Assembly (NCBI GenBank): GCA_002794775.1
Contig: NBAY01000118.1
Coordinates: 1 to 64,000, forward strand
Length of the DNA: 64,000 nt
Source: Porodaedalea pini
Taxonomy: Eukaryota; Basidiomycota; Agaricomycetes; Hymenochaetales; Hymenochaetaceae
Reading direction: 5' to 3'
Within the stretch, counting starts at the first letter, position 1. Each line of letters opens with the position of its first letter. A model generated the notes under the pieces. The model ran no database searches and was not told the DNA's origin. It saw nothing but the letters and a program-made list of their open reading frames with translations. Below are positions 10,909 through 23,046 of this stretch, piece after piece. The translations under genes were made by a program, and so were the position numbers.

Positions 10909-12595
10909 TCAGTCGTAATGTTGGATGATAAGAGACCGCTCGTCTCTTGAAACAAATGCCAAAGCTCCGCTATACTTCTCCATATACACCTCACCCGGTG
11001 CGACGCGATCTCGTCCAAAGAAAATAGGTCTAAGTGACTTTTGCACATCGCCTTCAAACAATTTCTCCGTCGAGAATGCGTAGTAACGGATACCTTTGTG
11101 TAGCATGTTCATGCTGGAGAGGACGCCGTGACCCGCGTGGGATAAGGAGTGCACCTCCTCGGCGCAATAGGGGTGCGACGAAGGGATTGAGACTGGGGAC
11201 TTAACGCGCGAAAGAGTCAGCGATGGGGGTAGCGAAGGCAATGTGTCCGAGACGAAACTGGACATGCACACGGCTAGTTGGACTGAGAGAAGAGAAAAGC
11301 GTGTGCTTGACGACTGCAGAGCAGTAGAGTGCCCATTGCTTAGCTTCGCGATCATATAGATTGTAGTGACGCCTGAACCGCGCCAGGACGGCGTGCACAA
11401 CACCAGGTGCACAGACACGAGGTGCTCGGGAAGTATCGATATCGACGCCTTTAGGACGAAGTTGTTCAGGTCGGATTTTATAGAAAGCGAAAAACCGAGA
11501 GTCCCGGTTGCGAGTGGTATCTTCGGGGCACGGTAGCCGGTAAACACCCGCTGTGCATCCATTGCGAAGAGCGTGTGTTCATCGGAGTGGGGCTCCTTCC
11601 CGGCGAATATGAAGTAACCATCTGAGACCGACATTGTTTCTCGTAGTATATCGACATCCCGCTATAATATTCGGCATTAGCTTCTAGCAGCAAGAGAAGT
11701 ATTTAGACACACCAATGCAAAACACCTCTCCAGTTTCTTATTCGTGATGACACAATACGACCCACTCATGATTATGGCATCTCCACATATCCTGAGCAAG
11801 GAAGGGACCTCCCAGCCCATACTTCTCCCATTGATCTTGGTTGCTCGTCTTGACTCAGGGTTGAGCCAAAATAATTCTATAAAGCTGAAAAGAAACAATG
11901 AATATTTAAGAAAGACTTCTTCGTCAAGTACTGACCAAGGCTCGTTGATATTCATCGGCTCGAGGTAGGTTCCCGCGATGGCGAAAAACAGCTGGCCACT
12001 CGACACATCGTATTCGATGTCGTACGCCAGGACCTGGATCTCCGCAAACGTTCCGAGCTGCGGGTACGTCCAAACAACGTCGTTCTTCTCGGCATTCCAG
12101 CATTGGAGGTAGCCCTCCGACCACAACACGCACACATATTTACCGCCTGGGAAAATCTTCACGGTTTCCCGATGTCGCGTGGAGCTCTGTTTCAGGTCTC
12201 CTAGCAGGCCACCCTTGTTTTTCAGGTCGATGACTCGCCTGCGGGAGATGCGTGGTCCGGATTCGGAGGACGAGTTCCAGTTTTTGTAGCCTTTGACTGC
12301 ACGGGAGACGAGACGCTTGAGCTCAGCGGATGACAGCGAGTCGACTGAGAGGTATGGAAGCAGGTCCGGTGCATGGAAGTCATCAAGCTCTTGGAGAAAT
12401 TGTAGCCAGAGCGGGCGGATGGGCTCGGAAAAGAGGTTACGGAGGAACCTGCATGTCTATCGTTCACGATTCGTAAGACTCAGCTCGGTCGGCAAGACGG
12501 CGAGCACGGACCCTTTCTAGTGCAAGAACGTCGCTCGCTGTGCATTCATATGCGATTTTGAGGATAACGTCGTCGATGAGTTCTGTAAGAGTCAT
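10909..12595 (-). CDS. F-box-type protein with C-terminal propeller-like region
   Basis: A spliced minus-strand gene. Exon 1 (ATG at 12595) begins MTLTELIDDVILKIAYECTA, an F-box-like start, and splices after LALER to an exon beginning FLRNLF near 12455. A long charged stretch leads to a region reminiscent of WD/propeller blades (VKIFPGGKYVCVLWSEGYL near 12165, SGQLFFAIAG). Introns of about 50-60 bp are inferred at roughly 12517-12456, 11938-11886 and 11708-11660, each with GT and AG ends and consistent phase; the last has a CTAAT branch-like site. The C-terminal exon includes MSVSDGYFIFAGKE and ends at the TGA at 10909-10911. F-box proteins recruit targets to SCF ubiquitin ligases, and Agaricomycetes have large, fast-evolving sets. 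The target is unknown. It is possibly related in architecture to the 33,128-34,829 gene. Confidence 0.7.
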
Positions 12596-13027
12596 AACGG
12601 CTTGAACGAATTCCACTGAATTTCCAGGACGCTTGAGTATCACGTGCCGTTGTCACTTTCTCGTTCTCGCCGAGTAATAACAAAACCAGTTACACTCCTT
12701 TCTTTCTGTAACAATATGGACACTGTTATGTACATCGTGAATCGCAAGTATTTCATGATCTTCATCCAAAGAAATTCAAGACTCAGACATGCAAAGGAGG
12801 AAGGCGGAGGGAACATACATAGACCATACAAGCATGAGTGCCTTAGTGGTACATCACGTCGAGCCCACAGAAAGAAGAAAGATTGATAAGGAGGATGTGC
12901 ACGCAAAATAAACGAATCTACCTCCAAAAGCATACAAAGTTGCATCTAGAAATTACGTTGTTCCCCGTAATTCATCCACCGTAAGCTGTTGGACGGAGCA
13001 AAGTGGTCCAGAGGAAGGCAGAGCTCG
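12596..13027. other. intergenic spacer
   Basis: This spacer lies between the 5' end of the F-box-type gene and the 3' end of the GMC oxidoreductase gene (both minus strand). It would hold the promoter of the former and the terminator of the latter. No coding signal was seen. Confidence 0.4.
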
Positions 13028-15585
13028 CTAGGCATCGGCAAGGATGATATCTGCAGCCTTCTGTGCAGTCGCATAAAGCGTCGACATACTGTGTGATGTG
13101 AGCTGGAAAGGCAGAATGCCAGCATCGATGACGCGCAGGTTCTTTGTGCCATACACCCTGCGCACAAACGAACATTGCATCAGTATCACAACACATAAGG
13201 AGTCGACATCAAGTTACTAAGAGGGGATGAGGCATACTTTAAATGTGGGTCAACAACACCTCCTAGTTCGCGGGGTATCATCGCAGTCGACCCAATCCAA
13301 TGGCTCGCACCATATGCCGTCTCCTTATACCACGTAAGGTACTCCGCATCCGTTGCATTTGCGCCGAGTGTGCTCGGGTCCGCGTACGCGTCAGCAACAA
13401 CCTGTGCGAATGGAGCGCTCGTGAATAAGTCGCGGCTCTTACGTGATATGGCGACGGCAATTTTCTGATCGAAGGAGTCGGATAGGAAACGCGGAACAAT
13501 GATTGGGGAGGCAAAGGGATCAGAAGTATTGATGTGAACGTGCCCGCGCGAGAGAGGCGTAAGAGGCCAGAAGGCGGCTGTGAGCACTGATGGGTAGCTC
13601 TCGCCGATGAACTCTGCGACTGGGACTGCAATAAAGGAAGATACCGCAACTCAGATGGTACCCGAGTAGAGTAAAGTTTGAGGGACGTACGCCGAGAGTT
13701 TACGATGAGGTTCGTAGCTGCGCCAAGGACGGCGAGGGCGCCCGAGAACGATACTGCTGCACCAGCCGCTACTAAATCCCGTGCACGAGTCCTGAGCCCT
13801 TTAATCAGATCCTCAGATATCTCTGTGCTGTCTACATTCCGAGTCAAGGTTGGTTAAATAGGCAAAAAGACAGGAAACAACTATACTAACTCGATGCAAA
13901 AATCTCATCAATATTCACGAGGGAGATGTCAGGTGCAAACAAGTTGCGCCCGTCGATGAGACTAGTGTCATTCTGGTACGAGTTAGCGACGAGTGCAGAT
14001 GCGCCCGTGCCAGGTTGATCCTGGCCAACAAATCGTATTCAGTGCACGTCACGATAAGGACGAAGAGGCAATGCTTGCTCACGTTCAAGTTGACACCGAC
14101 TCCGGGAAGATTTATGAGCTGCTTGATACCAGCCTTCTTGAGTACGCTATGAATTTATTAGTAAAGTATAAACAGACAAGCTAAGGAATACTCACGAAGA
14201 GTCGCCTACTCCCGAACGCTCAAGGATCGGTGCACTAGCAAGCGAGCCCGCAGCAAGTAGTACCTCCTTGCTTGCATACACCTCATACAGAATCCCTTCG
14301 CTCGCATTCCCGAACTGCACGCCGCGCGCCGTCAGATCCTTCTCACTATGGAAAAGCACCTTCGCCACTTTATGCTCCGCAAGCACGACGAGCGACTCGC
14401 GCTGCTGGTCCGCAGCATACAGAAGCGCGAACGCCGCGGACGAACGCCTGTTTGCGGACGTAGCGGTGTCGTACCAGATCGTCCAAGAGGTTGAGGCAGA
14501 GACGATAGAGGTCCGATTACTGAGATCGTTTCCGATGGTGAGACCGGGAAATATGAGCGGGAGAGCCTCTTTGTAGAGCTTCTGCGCCTCTGGGATGCGC
14601 ATTGGTGTCTATATGGCGTGCATGCATGTCAGTGTAGGCGGTAGGTATAATGAAGATGAGTGGAATTGTGATGTACAGGGAATGATGTGTTAACTGGCCC
14701 GTTGTAGCCGTGCACCTCTGGATCGTACGCTGCGCCGTCGGCAATTTGATCTGCATCTGGTGGAATGTTACGCTCGATTGCCTCCATATACTGCAGGCGA
14801 AAAGCTGGTAAACAAAAGCAGACATAAAAGACTGCAAGAACCAAAACATACAGGTTCAAGTGCATCCCAGTTCCATCCAGGATTGCCTAGTAGCTCCAGA
14901 GTGTTGATTTCCGTTTTGGTGGGCCGATACCATACCTAATTCCAAGAAAGAGGCTTAGCCAAAAGTAAATCCAGAAGGACACTAGAATGTTTACCATTCC
15001 ATTAACTATGGTCGCGGAATGTCATTCAGAGGCAGTACATAAAGTGAAAGATAGCTATACTTACTCGAAGTGGAACCACCAATGCATGCCTGTCACATGA
15101 AGTCAGTAAGTCTCGAGAAGTAGCCAAAACGACGCGAACGAGCTTACGCCACTATCAACGGACCATGAAAGAGTGCTTCCCGCGTCGTCATACACTGGGT
15201 ATTGCCAGTTGCAGTAGCCGTTCTACACGTCATGCAAAGGCAGGTAGTTTGAGAGATAATACGTGAACGAAAGCGCATCACGTACGAGGTTGCCTCTCTC
15301 CTCCGCATTATACACCGCAGACACGTTTTGCGCATCGGGACCAGCTTCAATGATGAGCACTGAGTATCCTTCACCGCTCAGCTACCACATGTGAAAATAA
15401 GCACTTAGCCGCAGAATATGAAGTACAACGCGAGCAAGACGCACCTTGTTCCCAACTGTGAGTCCGGCAAGCCCACCACCGACAATGACATAATCGAAAG
15501 TCTTGTTAACGGCAACGGAGCGGTCCGACGTGATGGTCGTCGCTGCTACCACTCCCGCGAGCGTGAGCAGGCCCAAGGCTAGCAT
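13028..15585 (-). CDS. secreted GMC oxidoreductase (aryl-alcohol/glucose oxidase-like)
   Basis: An FAD-dependent glucose-methanol-choline oxidoreductase, probably secreted. It oxidises an alcohol or sugar with electron transfer to O2 or a quinone. The start at 15585 gives a signal peptide (MLALGLLTLAGVVAA), followed by the FAD-binding DYVIVGGGLAGLTVGNK. The ADP-ribose site (LIIEAGPDAQN), GMC signature 2 (VLLAAGSLASAPILERSGVGD near 14240-14200) and the C-terminal catalytic motifs SHWIGSTAMIPRELGG near 13290 and FQLTSHTMSTLYATAQKAAD near 13080 are visible. The H...S-x-A-M and H-T motifs correspond to the two active-site histidine regions. Many short introns split the frame; the last exon ends at TAG 13028-13030. 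Substrate class cannot be fixed from sequence. In wood- and litter-decay fungi such enzymes supply H2O2 to peroxidases; some act in secondary metabolism. Confidence 0.88.
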
Positions 15586-16528
15586 CGTGAAGGCGAGTCG
15601 GGGCGGAATGAGAGAAAGGTACGGAAGGCAGAAAAGCCGCTCAACTCACGTCGTCGCCGAGGGCCATGAAATAAGCAGTCAGGTACTCGTTCCTGGCGGT
15701 ATCGTAGAGATGCATATGTCGTCGAAGAAATATCAGAAGAAAATGATATACTAAGAACTTGAAAGTGTCCGGGAGATCAGAAAACGTGACCGGAGCCCGG
15801 AGCCGGCACGGGGTCATCAATTACTTACAAATAGGTCCTGATTCAACTCGGATTCATAAACCTCTCAAGTAAAAACAAAGATCACCCTCTAGCAATATTC
15901 AACGGATAAAGTCAAAAGTGCCGCATGGCTCGGTCCACGCTACGCAGCCCCAGGTCGGGTTGGCTGGCGTGCAAATAAAGTCGGGAGTATTCCTGAGGCG
16001 AGAAAGAAAGAGGTATTGAGCCAAAGAAAACTCTAGATGACGCAGCGATGGACTTGCGCACATAGATCTAGATTAATATTGGACGTGGTCTGATTTTCCA
16101 CATTGGCTTTAAATGGAATGGTTAGAGTATACATCTTCTCCCCTTTCCGACATACTTCCCGTTCCTTTTCTCGTCTCGTTCATACCACTTTCGAGAACCT
16201 GAATTTATTTTGATAAATCCTTATTCCTGCTCCTTGTTTTGTGGCTCATAACTTTTGGTGTTCTGTAGTTTGTGTCCTAGCTAGTCAACTGGTTTTCAGC
16301 TGTGCGGTACAGTCCGTGTTTCTTCTTCGCTTGTTCATCGTTTCCAGTACGTGGTCATCTACATATGTAAGTAATACATTGCTTTCAGGGGGCCGCAATC
16401 GAACTTCTGTTAGGTGTTATCATCAGATCGAAAAGACTCTGAATGATGGGGATGGTGTTGGCAGACTTGAATACGCCTCACAGACATTTAGCAGGTAAGA
16501 CTAAATTAGAGGTAAAGACATGGTTATA
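15586..16528. other. GMC promoter flank and possible gene fragment next to the pogo insertion
   Basis: 15.59-16.1 kb is the upstream flank of the GMC gene. From about 16,094 a plus-strand CT-rich leader-like sequence and an exon-like stretch (about 16,390-16,497), bounded by a TTTCAG acceptor and a GTAAGA donor, lie immediately left of the pogo element. They could be part of an interrupted plus-strand gene, but I recognise no motif and find no convincing continuation after 26,006. Confidence 0.3.
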
Positions 16529-16553
16529 CAGTCCCGGACCGGTCCTTGCACCA
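16529..16553 (+). repeat. pogo terminal inverted repeat, left
   Basis: This 25-bp arm starts CAGTCCCGGACCGG. It is the exact reverse complement of 25,980-26,004 and is preceded by the TA target dinucleotide. Confidence 0.95.
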
Positions 16554-16752
16554 GCACATTTTCATCTCTCTTTTTAACAGTATTTACAAACTTTTATTCC
16601 AAATAAAAAATACTACATGAAAGTGACTTCTGTTAAGACTATGTACAGCAAAGTTTGAGCAAAAATATTAAAAGAAAAAATTGCCATGAAGGATTTATGT
16701 TCCAAGGCCAAAATGTGTTGTCACCGGTCCTTGCACCACATTATTCCCACGC

Positions 16753-18976
16753 TCAGTTCACTTCGTGATCTGAGCTCCCGGACTCCTCCTCCTCAACATT
16801 TCCGACGTCAATAAATTCCAAATTATCCTCAACATCTTTTGTAAGTTTAGGCTTAGGAATAGCAGGCTCCAGGGGACCTCTTTTTGGCTTATTCCATTGA
16901 ATTTTCCTCTTTTCCCTTTTAGCTGCATCCCTTTCCTTTTCCCATTCAGCAACCTTTTCCTGCCAGTCCCTGGTTATCTGTGCATTCCTCTCTTTTCTTT
17001 CAGCACAGAGCCTCTTCCATTCCTCCACCTCCTTACCATAGTTCTTTCTGGCCCCCTTTCTTTTCTCCTTTTCTGCTTGTACAGCAAGTTGGTACTCTTC
17101 ATGTTCTTGTGCTTTCTGTGTAAACTCATTTCCTGTGAGCAGCCTAGGCAGACCATCTCCAAGAAGTCTCCCTTTACCTTTGGGAAACTTCTTAGCCTGT
17201 TCTTTTGCATGTAGCTGCTTTTGAACTCTCTCACAGTAAATGTTTTGAAGTACCAAACTTGCTTGTAAATCTATTATCTTCCCCAGTAATCCTGCCTCTC
17301 TTTTAATGTATTCTTCTAGCTTCAGCTGAAGCTTCTCTTCTAGCTCTGTTGCTGGGATAGAGCTTAGAATGTCTACTGGAATATTAAGAAGAAGGTCAGG
17401 ACTGGGAAGATAGAATGGAGGTTTAGATGAGGATTTGATTGGAGACTGAGAAATAAGAAATGCAGCAGAGGATTGAGACAACCCTTGAACTGCCTTTTCT
17501 GACTCAGATAAGAGTATTGGGTCTATAGGAATGTTTTCAGTCTCCTTACTATCTCTCATCCTCTCCTTATCCTTCTCATACTATCTCTGGGTGATCAATT
17601 TGGCTACTGCTTTAACAGGTGATGGCTGGGGCAAGGGCAAAGCAGAACCTGTGCAGGAGGTTTCTATACTTGGCTTAAAGTCTTCAGGACCAACAATATC
17701 TGGATTCAATGGCCAAACACCTGTTTTTGAGAAAGCTTTGACTATATTCTCAGAGGTAAATACTTGAAGATGAGCAGGTGTATAAACTTGCAAGAAATTT
17801 GACTTGCAGACAGCCTGACCAGTTTCTGATTCAAACTTGTACATTTCCTCTGAAAATCTAGTCTTTAGAACACCAAAGATCACAACATCCAGGCCTTGAT
17901 AAACATGTGTAGTATGAGAGGGATAGCATAGAACATGTATGTTCTTTTCTCTGCAAAAAAGAAGAAAATTCAGAGTCAATCTTGATGAGTGACCATCAAC
18001 TATGAGTACTCTAGAACATCCATGTGCTTTATGTTTTGTAAGCTCATGAAAGTTCTTGATCCACTCATAGCCAATTTCACCATCAGTATAACCCTTTTGG
18101 GAGTACCCTATACTGTAGACATTGTTAGTTTAGATGTTCTGATCTTACAGTGAAAATTATTTATACTTACCTTGCATCTAAAGGGTTATTTTGTTTCTAG
18201 GAAATATGGTATGCACTACCTTGAAAGATGACAGAAGGTGGAAAAGATGTCCCATCAGCACAGATCACTGGTAAAACAGTGATTATATTTTTCCTTCCAC
18301 CTTGCTTTTGCTTCTGGAACCTCTTTCCAGCCTTTCCAATGCATTTTGCACGCTTCTGTATCCCAGGTATAAAGCCTGTTTCATCTGCTGCATATAAACA
18401 ATCAGGATCAACCTTATTTTCTCCAAATACTTTGCCTAGCAGCTTGAACCAGGCTTCATGAGTGATTGGATTGACAGCCTTGGCCCTATTTCTATCAATT
18501 GGTGAAGACAGAAATGTTTTAATCCTGTTAGAATGCTTTTCAATGAACCTGTCAGCCCAATTATTTCCTAGACCAGGGAAAGAGTCTCCAAGCCTGGCTC
18601 TGAGAATATGCTCTGCTGCCTCTTCAGGTGTCTTATGTGTCAGAGGAATATTTTGATCAGAGAGCTCCTCAGCAAGTTTAAGAAGTTTTTCAGCCTCTTC
18701 TGGCAAAAGCCAGCTTTTTTCTTCATTAAACTTGCTCAGAGACTTTCCTCCAGATGCATGACGCAAAAGGGTGCTATAATTAAGTGATATTAGCCTTCCT
18801 GTCTCTCTCTCATAACCACTTGACACCTCTGTGCAAATAGTTCTAGCTCCCTTTCTGTCCTTTTCAGGCTTTTGAAGCTCAGAAAGATAAATTTGTTTGG
18901 CCTTGGCCATCAATTTATCTTTCTCTTCTCTGGCCTGCTGGGCCTTCTTAGTCATTGATTTAGCATGACCAGCCAT
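16753..18976 (-). pseudogene. pogo-type DDE transposase, two nonsense codons
   Basis: Cut-and-paste transposase starting at the ATG at 18976 (MAGHAKSMTKKAQQ). The N-terminal half holds a CENP-B/Tc5-like HTH region (YSTLLRHASGGKS, then NNWADRFIEKHSNRI near 18,560). The catalytic core has the first Asp in AADETGF near 18,385, the second in IVDGHSSRLT near 18,000 and the third in YQGLDVVIFGVLK near 17,890. A GT-AG intron lies near 18,173-18,117. After the core comes a long Lys/Glu-rich coiled-coil-like tail to the stop at 16,753. Two in-frame TAG codons (18,197-18,199 and 17,581-17,583) interrupt otherwise continuous homology and coding character. The element is therefore non-autonomous unless the stops are suppressed. 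The copia insertion sits about 540 bp upstream of the start codon. Confidence 0.85.
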
Positions 18977-19670
18977 GTCATATATACTAGTAAACAAGTA
19001 AGGAGGGGGAAGAAGTTCAGGGCAAATGTTGAGGAGCTCAGTGAGAGAGGACAGGCCCTTATATACCTTTTTTATAGAATATTCTAGAAATATTGTTACT
19101 AATACAAGTATGTAGAAGTGTCCAGAATAGTCTAGTAACAACTTATAATATTAATGATGAATGCTGTGTGTTGTTGTGATGCTAGAGTATGTGCATTCCG
19201 AGCCAGGAGTTTTGGAGTGGTGTTGACGGAAACATGATGCATAGGGTCATGTGACTTCTTTCCAAAATGCAACTCAAAGGCCTGATGAGCTTGTTGAAAA
19301 TTTCTACAACTCAATTTCAAATGAAATTGCACCAAATTTTGAGCAGGTAGTCTACTACTATATAGTAAGTTACAAAAAATACTTGCTTAACTTAAATATA
19401 ATTTGTTGTGTAGAAAAGATGGCAAACATTTTTGAAACTAGTACAGATCGGCACTTTCCTAGTTGACCTCGGGCCATAACTTGATGGATTCTTAGTCTTT
19501 TTATACTATTTTTTGTCGGAATCTCGTGTTATTATGATTCACTATTGCTCATTCTTGACTCATGTGATGTCATCACTTCATTATTGTTCTCTGTACTAAT
19601 ATTGCGCATTCATGACTCATTCTGATGTAACATGACCATCGCACCATAAGACACCATCCTCTCTGTAGTC

Positions 19671-19678
19671 TATATAAA
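19671..19678 (+). promoter_or_regulatory. copia LTR TATA box
   Basis: TATATAAA in the 5' LTR, repeated at 25,597 in the 3' LTR. Transcription should begin about 25-30 bp downstream, at or just upstream of the hairpin at 19,696-19,726. Confidence 0.6.
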
Positions 19679-19695
19679 CCCCAGCTCCTGTAGCC

Positions 19696-19726
19696 GGATA
19701 CTTCAGAGTGTTATACTGAAGTATCC
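19696..19726 (+). other. perfect 11-bp hairpin near the copia transcript start
   Basis: GGATACTTCAG (19,696-19,706) and CTGAAGTATCC (19,716-19,726) form a perfect stem with a 9-nt loop, 25 bp downstream of the start of the TATA box. It is conserved in the 3' LTR at 25,621-25,651. The right arm recurs in both LTRs about 100 bp downstream, next to a second small hairpin (AGTGATC-TCT-GATCACT). Confidence 0.75.
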
Positions 19727-19945
19727 GTAAGTAGTACTCTACTCTTCACTTCACAGTCGCTTACCTCTTTTGTATAGTGATCTCTGATCACTTAGGTATT
19801 TATCTTATACAGAGTGTTATACTGAAGTATCCTGATCTCTGATCACTTAGATGCTCTCCGGTTGTCTGTTGCTCACACTGCATTTACCGCCTTGCTGCTC
19901 TTACAGAGTACCTTGTGGTTATTACCCCTGCCTGTATCTCTGATA

Positions 19946-19956
19946 GGTTATGAGCC
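19946..19956 (+). other. copia primer-binding site (initiator tRNA-Met half-molecule type)
   Basis: GGTTATGAGCC follows the 5' LTR directly. Its complement GGCTCATAACC contains a CAT anticodon in anticodon-stem context, as in copia-type elements primed by an internal fragment of initiator methionine tRNA. The assignment rests on family knowledge plus this match. Confidence 0.75.
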
Positions 19957-22345
19957 TTGAGCTCCTCTAGCCTCGTCGCGATTTGCACATAACCGTTATA
20001 TGACCTACGCCCGTCACCAGAAACTCCTAAACTATCAACAGACCTTTGTTCCTGAAACTCACAGAAGCTTCAGATCCCGTGGACTCCTCGCACGCACTGG
20101 TCAACCTATTGAACCCTGGTTTGATTGGGCAGAAAACTACATCGCTCAAGGAAGACCAGATACTTTCGCACTAGCTCCATTCAGTCCTATTGAATCGCTC
20201 TTCGCGGACATCCCATCACACGCAAACATCGCCCACACTGTACACCGACCAGTCATCATCATTATGCCTTCTGCTGATGCTGTTGCCAAAATCTTCACCG
20301 ACATCCCTAAGCTTAACGCTAGTGGTGACAACTATCAAGTATTCATTGGAAAGATCAAGTTTGCTGCACTATCGTGTGGCGGATGACCCCGTCTTACCAC
20401 AGCTCCGCCGGCAGGTAACCAGGACCAGTTGGACCTAGACCAAGCGATGCTTAGCGCGATCATGATGAAGCTCCCAGACACGATCTTCATCAAGTACATG
20501 GACATCGAAAAGGTACACGACTTAATGTCGAAACTAAAGGCTCAGTTCGATGTGGTCACGGCCACTGCTGAAGCTGTCAGCGAATGAGAACTCTTCACGC
20601 TTAAATGTCAGGCACCGAATAAGCTTGACAAGTACCTGGACAAAATGGTCGACATACGCGATAAACTCACTCACATGGGAAACACGTCTATCGATGACAA
20701 AGCCTTTGTAAATGCCCTCACTACGGGCATCCCCAATGATTTCAACCACGTCGTCACCGCTCGTCAGATGATGAACAAAACCCTAGATGTAACCAACGCT
20801 GCTAACGCACCTCACCGAATGACATCCACCGAACTGCTATCGGACCTTCATGCAGACTTTCAACGCTACACGCTTACGCATGTGAAGCCGAAGGACACTG
20901 AATCAGCAAACTATGCATCAAGTGGAAGAGGTCGTAGTGGACATGGAAGAGGTCGTGGACGTGGTCGCGGAAGCGGCTGTGGAGGTTATAACAACCATGG
21001 GGATAGACAGAACAAAGGAAAGGGCAAAGAGACCGTCCCAGATGAGGACGCCACCTGCTACAAATGCGGTGGAAAAGGGCATAAATCACCTCAATGTCCC
21101 TCGAAGCAGAAAACATACAAGAAAGCCGACGCAGGATCTGCGGACACTAAGCCACCCGCTCCCACTCAGCAATCTGGCTCGACGTCAGTGCCACCGCCAC
21201 AATACAAACCAGAGGCGGCAACATCTGCATACATCGAGGAAATTGTTGAGGACGCATGGCTTGGAGAAGTCATAGACTGCTCTGACCTAGCCAGACAGGG
21301 AGAAGCCAAAGCGTCGAGCATCTCCACTGGACAGGTCGACATATTCGACTCTGGTGCTAGTCGTCATATGACACCTCATCGCGAACGTCTCACTAACTAC
21401 CAGCCGCAATCCACAGTTAAAACTAGGATTCGTGCCGCCAACAACCAAACTTTTCAGGTTCTTGGTGAAGGAGACATGATCATACGGCTGAACCACCCAG
21501 GTGGAATGACCACCATGCGTCTTAAAGGGGTTTTATACACTCCTGAAATGCACTCAACACTCATCTCAGTTCCTAAGCTCGATCAGGCCGGCTATACTTG
21601 CACATTCAGAGGAGGCAAACTCAATATCTTCAATCGCTCTCAGGACCTTATTGCTGTCATACCCAAATTAGATGGCCTCTACAGGATCTACCACGAGAAC
21701 GATGCCTCTGCCGCAACCGCCACATCCGCACCTCACAAAGTCTCGCTGTTCACCCTCCACAAGCAGCTGGGACATATTAACTTTGATTATATCAAGTGGA
21801 TGATACGAGAAGGAAAACTGCCAGGAATCACCCTGGATGACACCGAAGCCACCTCAGACCTGGAATGTGCCGTATGCATGCGAGCCAAAGCACACCAAGC
21901 TGCAGTCTCTACCACTAGGATTGGAGACATGTCAGACAGTTTCGGTGATATCATCTACCTCAACATTTGGGGACCTGCCAGTGTCAGGACAGTGCACAAT
22001 GCGTGTTACATCCTCACCATCATCGACAACGCCACCTGCTGGCTTGAAATGATCCACATGGGAGTCAAATCAGAATCCTTTGCAAAATTTGTCAGATTTG
22101 AAGCCCACCTGCAATTGCAGCATGGCGTATGCATCAAATGCGTCCATTCGGATCGAGGAGGAGAGTTTTTATCTGATGAAATGAACACTCACCTCGAACG
22201 TCAGGGCATACTTCGACGTCTCACCGTCCATGATACACCAGAACACAATGGAGTCGCTGAGCGCGTACATGGTGTAGAGTTCCGGCAAGTGGCCAACCAC
22301 TGCAGATCCCTCTAGAGGCCATCCGTTGCACATTCCAACAGCTAT

Positions 22346-22405
22346 TGACACGTACCGGACTCAGAATGATTTGCCTGACACGTACCGGACACAGGATGAT
22401 TTGCC
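22346..22405 (+). repeat. tandem pair of 30-bp units in the solo LTR
   Basis: Two 30-bp units, each beginning TGACACGTACCGGAC and ending ATGATTTGCC, lie head to tail (22,346-22,375 and 22,376-22,405) with about two mismatches. Both contain the GTACCGGA core that recurs elsewhere in this LTR (about 22,455, 22,488 and 22,920). Confidence 0.8.
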
Positions 22406-22994
22406 TGACATCACATCAGCAGATCACTAGGAAGATCCCCCTGGCAATTCGGGATGTACCGGAAAGCTTATGTCATCGTTGGGATGCGTACCGGAGATCT
22501 GCCCGATGATGGGTGATGACTCACCGATTGGAGGATCTCAGTTCCGGTGGAGCTGCGATATGACCAGATGATGGACTGATGCAAATGGGGAAGTTGTCGC
22601 ATGGACAGGTTTTCTTTTGAATTTCTATGTTTCTCTTACATTCCAAATGTTTTCTCTCCGACGCTCTATGTTTCACCCGGTATGCACATTATACTCACTT
22701 TGGAATAATTTTCCTGTAGATAGATCTCTTGTACCTTGTATTTAGGGACTTCCCTGTCGTAGGTAGCAAGGGAGGAAATACTACCGCAGAGTTCCCCTCA
22801 GATAGGGCAGCTTCCGTGCGTGCAGTTAGTCTCCGCAACAGTTAATTTTGTGGCAACCTCGTCTTCAGTCTCATCTCTTGTCTTGTTTTCATTCTCGTCT
22901 CTGCTATTGCTATTGTCTCGTACCGGATTTGATATCTTGCTCATTCCGGCTCTGTACCGACACTCACATCGCGTCTAGAGCACCTTTCAATATT

Positions 22995-23046
22995 GACACA
23001 TACCGACACATACCGACACGTACCGACGCGTACCGACGTGTACCGA
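22995..23046 (+). repeat. decamer array (GACACRTACC-like), about 5 copies
   Basis: Five consecutive 10-bp units of the form GAC-R-Y-R-TACC vary only at the middle positions (CACA, CACA, CACG, CGCG, CGTG). The varying bases are mostly CpG/TpG/CpA alternatives. Confidence 0.8.

Larger units (their letters stand above)
19514..19945 (+). repeat. copia 5' LTR
   Basis: 432 bp, starting TGTCGGAATC and ending ATCTCTGATA. By eye it differs from the 3' LTR by two substitutions (C/T within CTCGTG/CTTGTG and A/G within TTCACT/TTCGCT) and a 2-bp indel. It contains the promoter TATATAAA at 19,671 and two short hairpins. Confidence 0.95.

Noticed and set aside
19514..19945. Non-TG...CA ends as evidence against an LTR
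   Set aside because: The end reads TG...TA, but both LTR copies agree, primer site and polypurine tract are in place, and the flanks fit a T-run target.
20384..20660. Frameshift in copia gag after residue 128
   Set aside because: Reading through the TGA at 20,384 in the same frame gives continuous Gag-like sequence to the next TGA and beyond, so no frameshift is needed.
22995..23046. Telomere- or centromere-type satellite
   Set aside because: Only five decamers, confined to the inside of a solo LTR.
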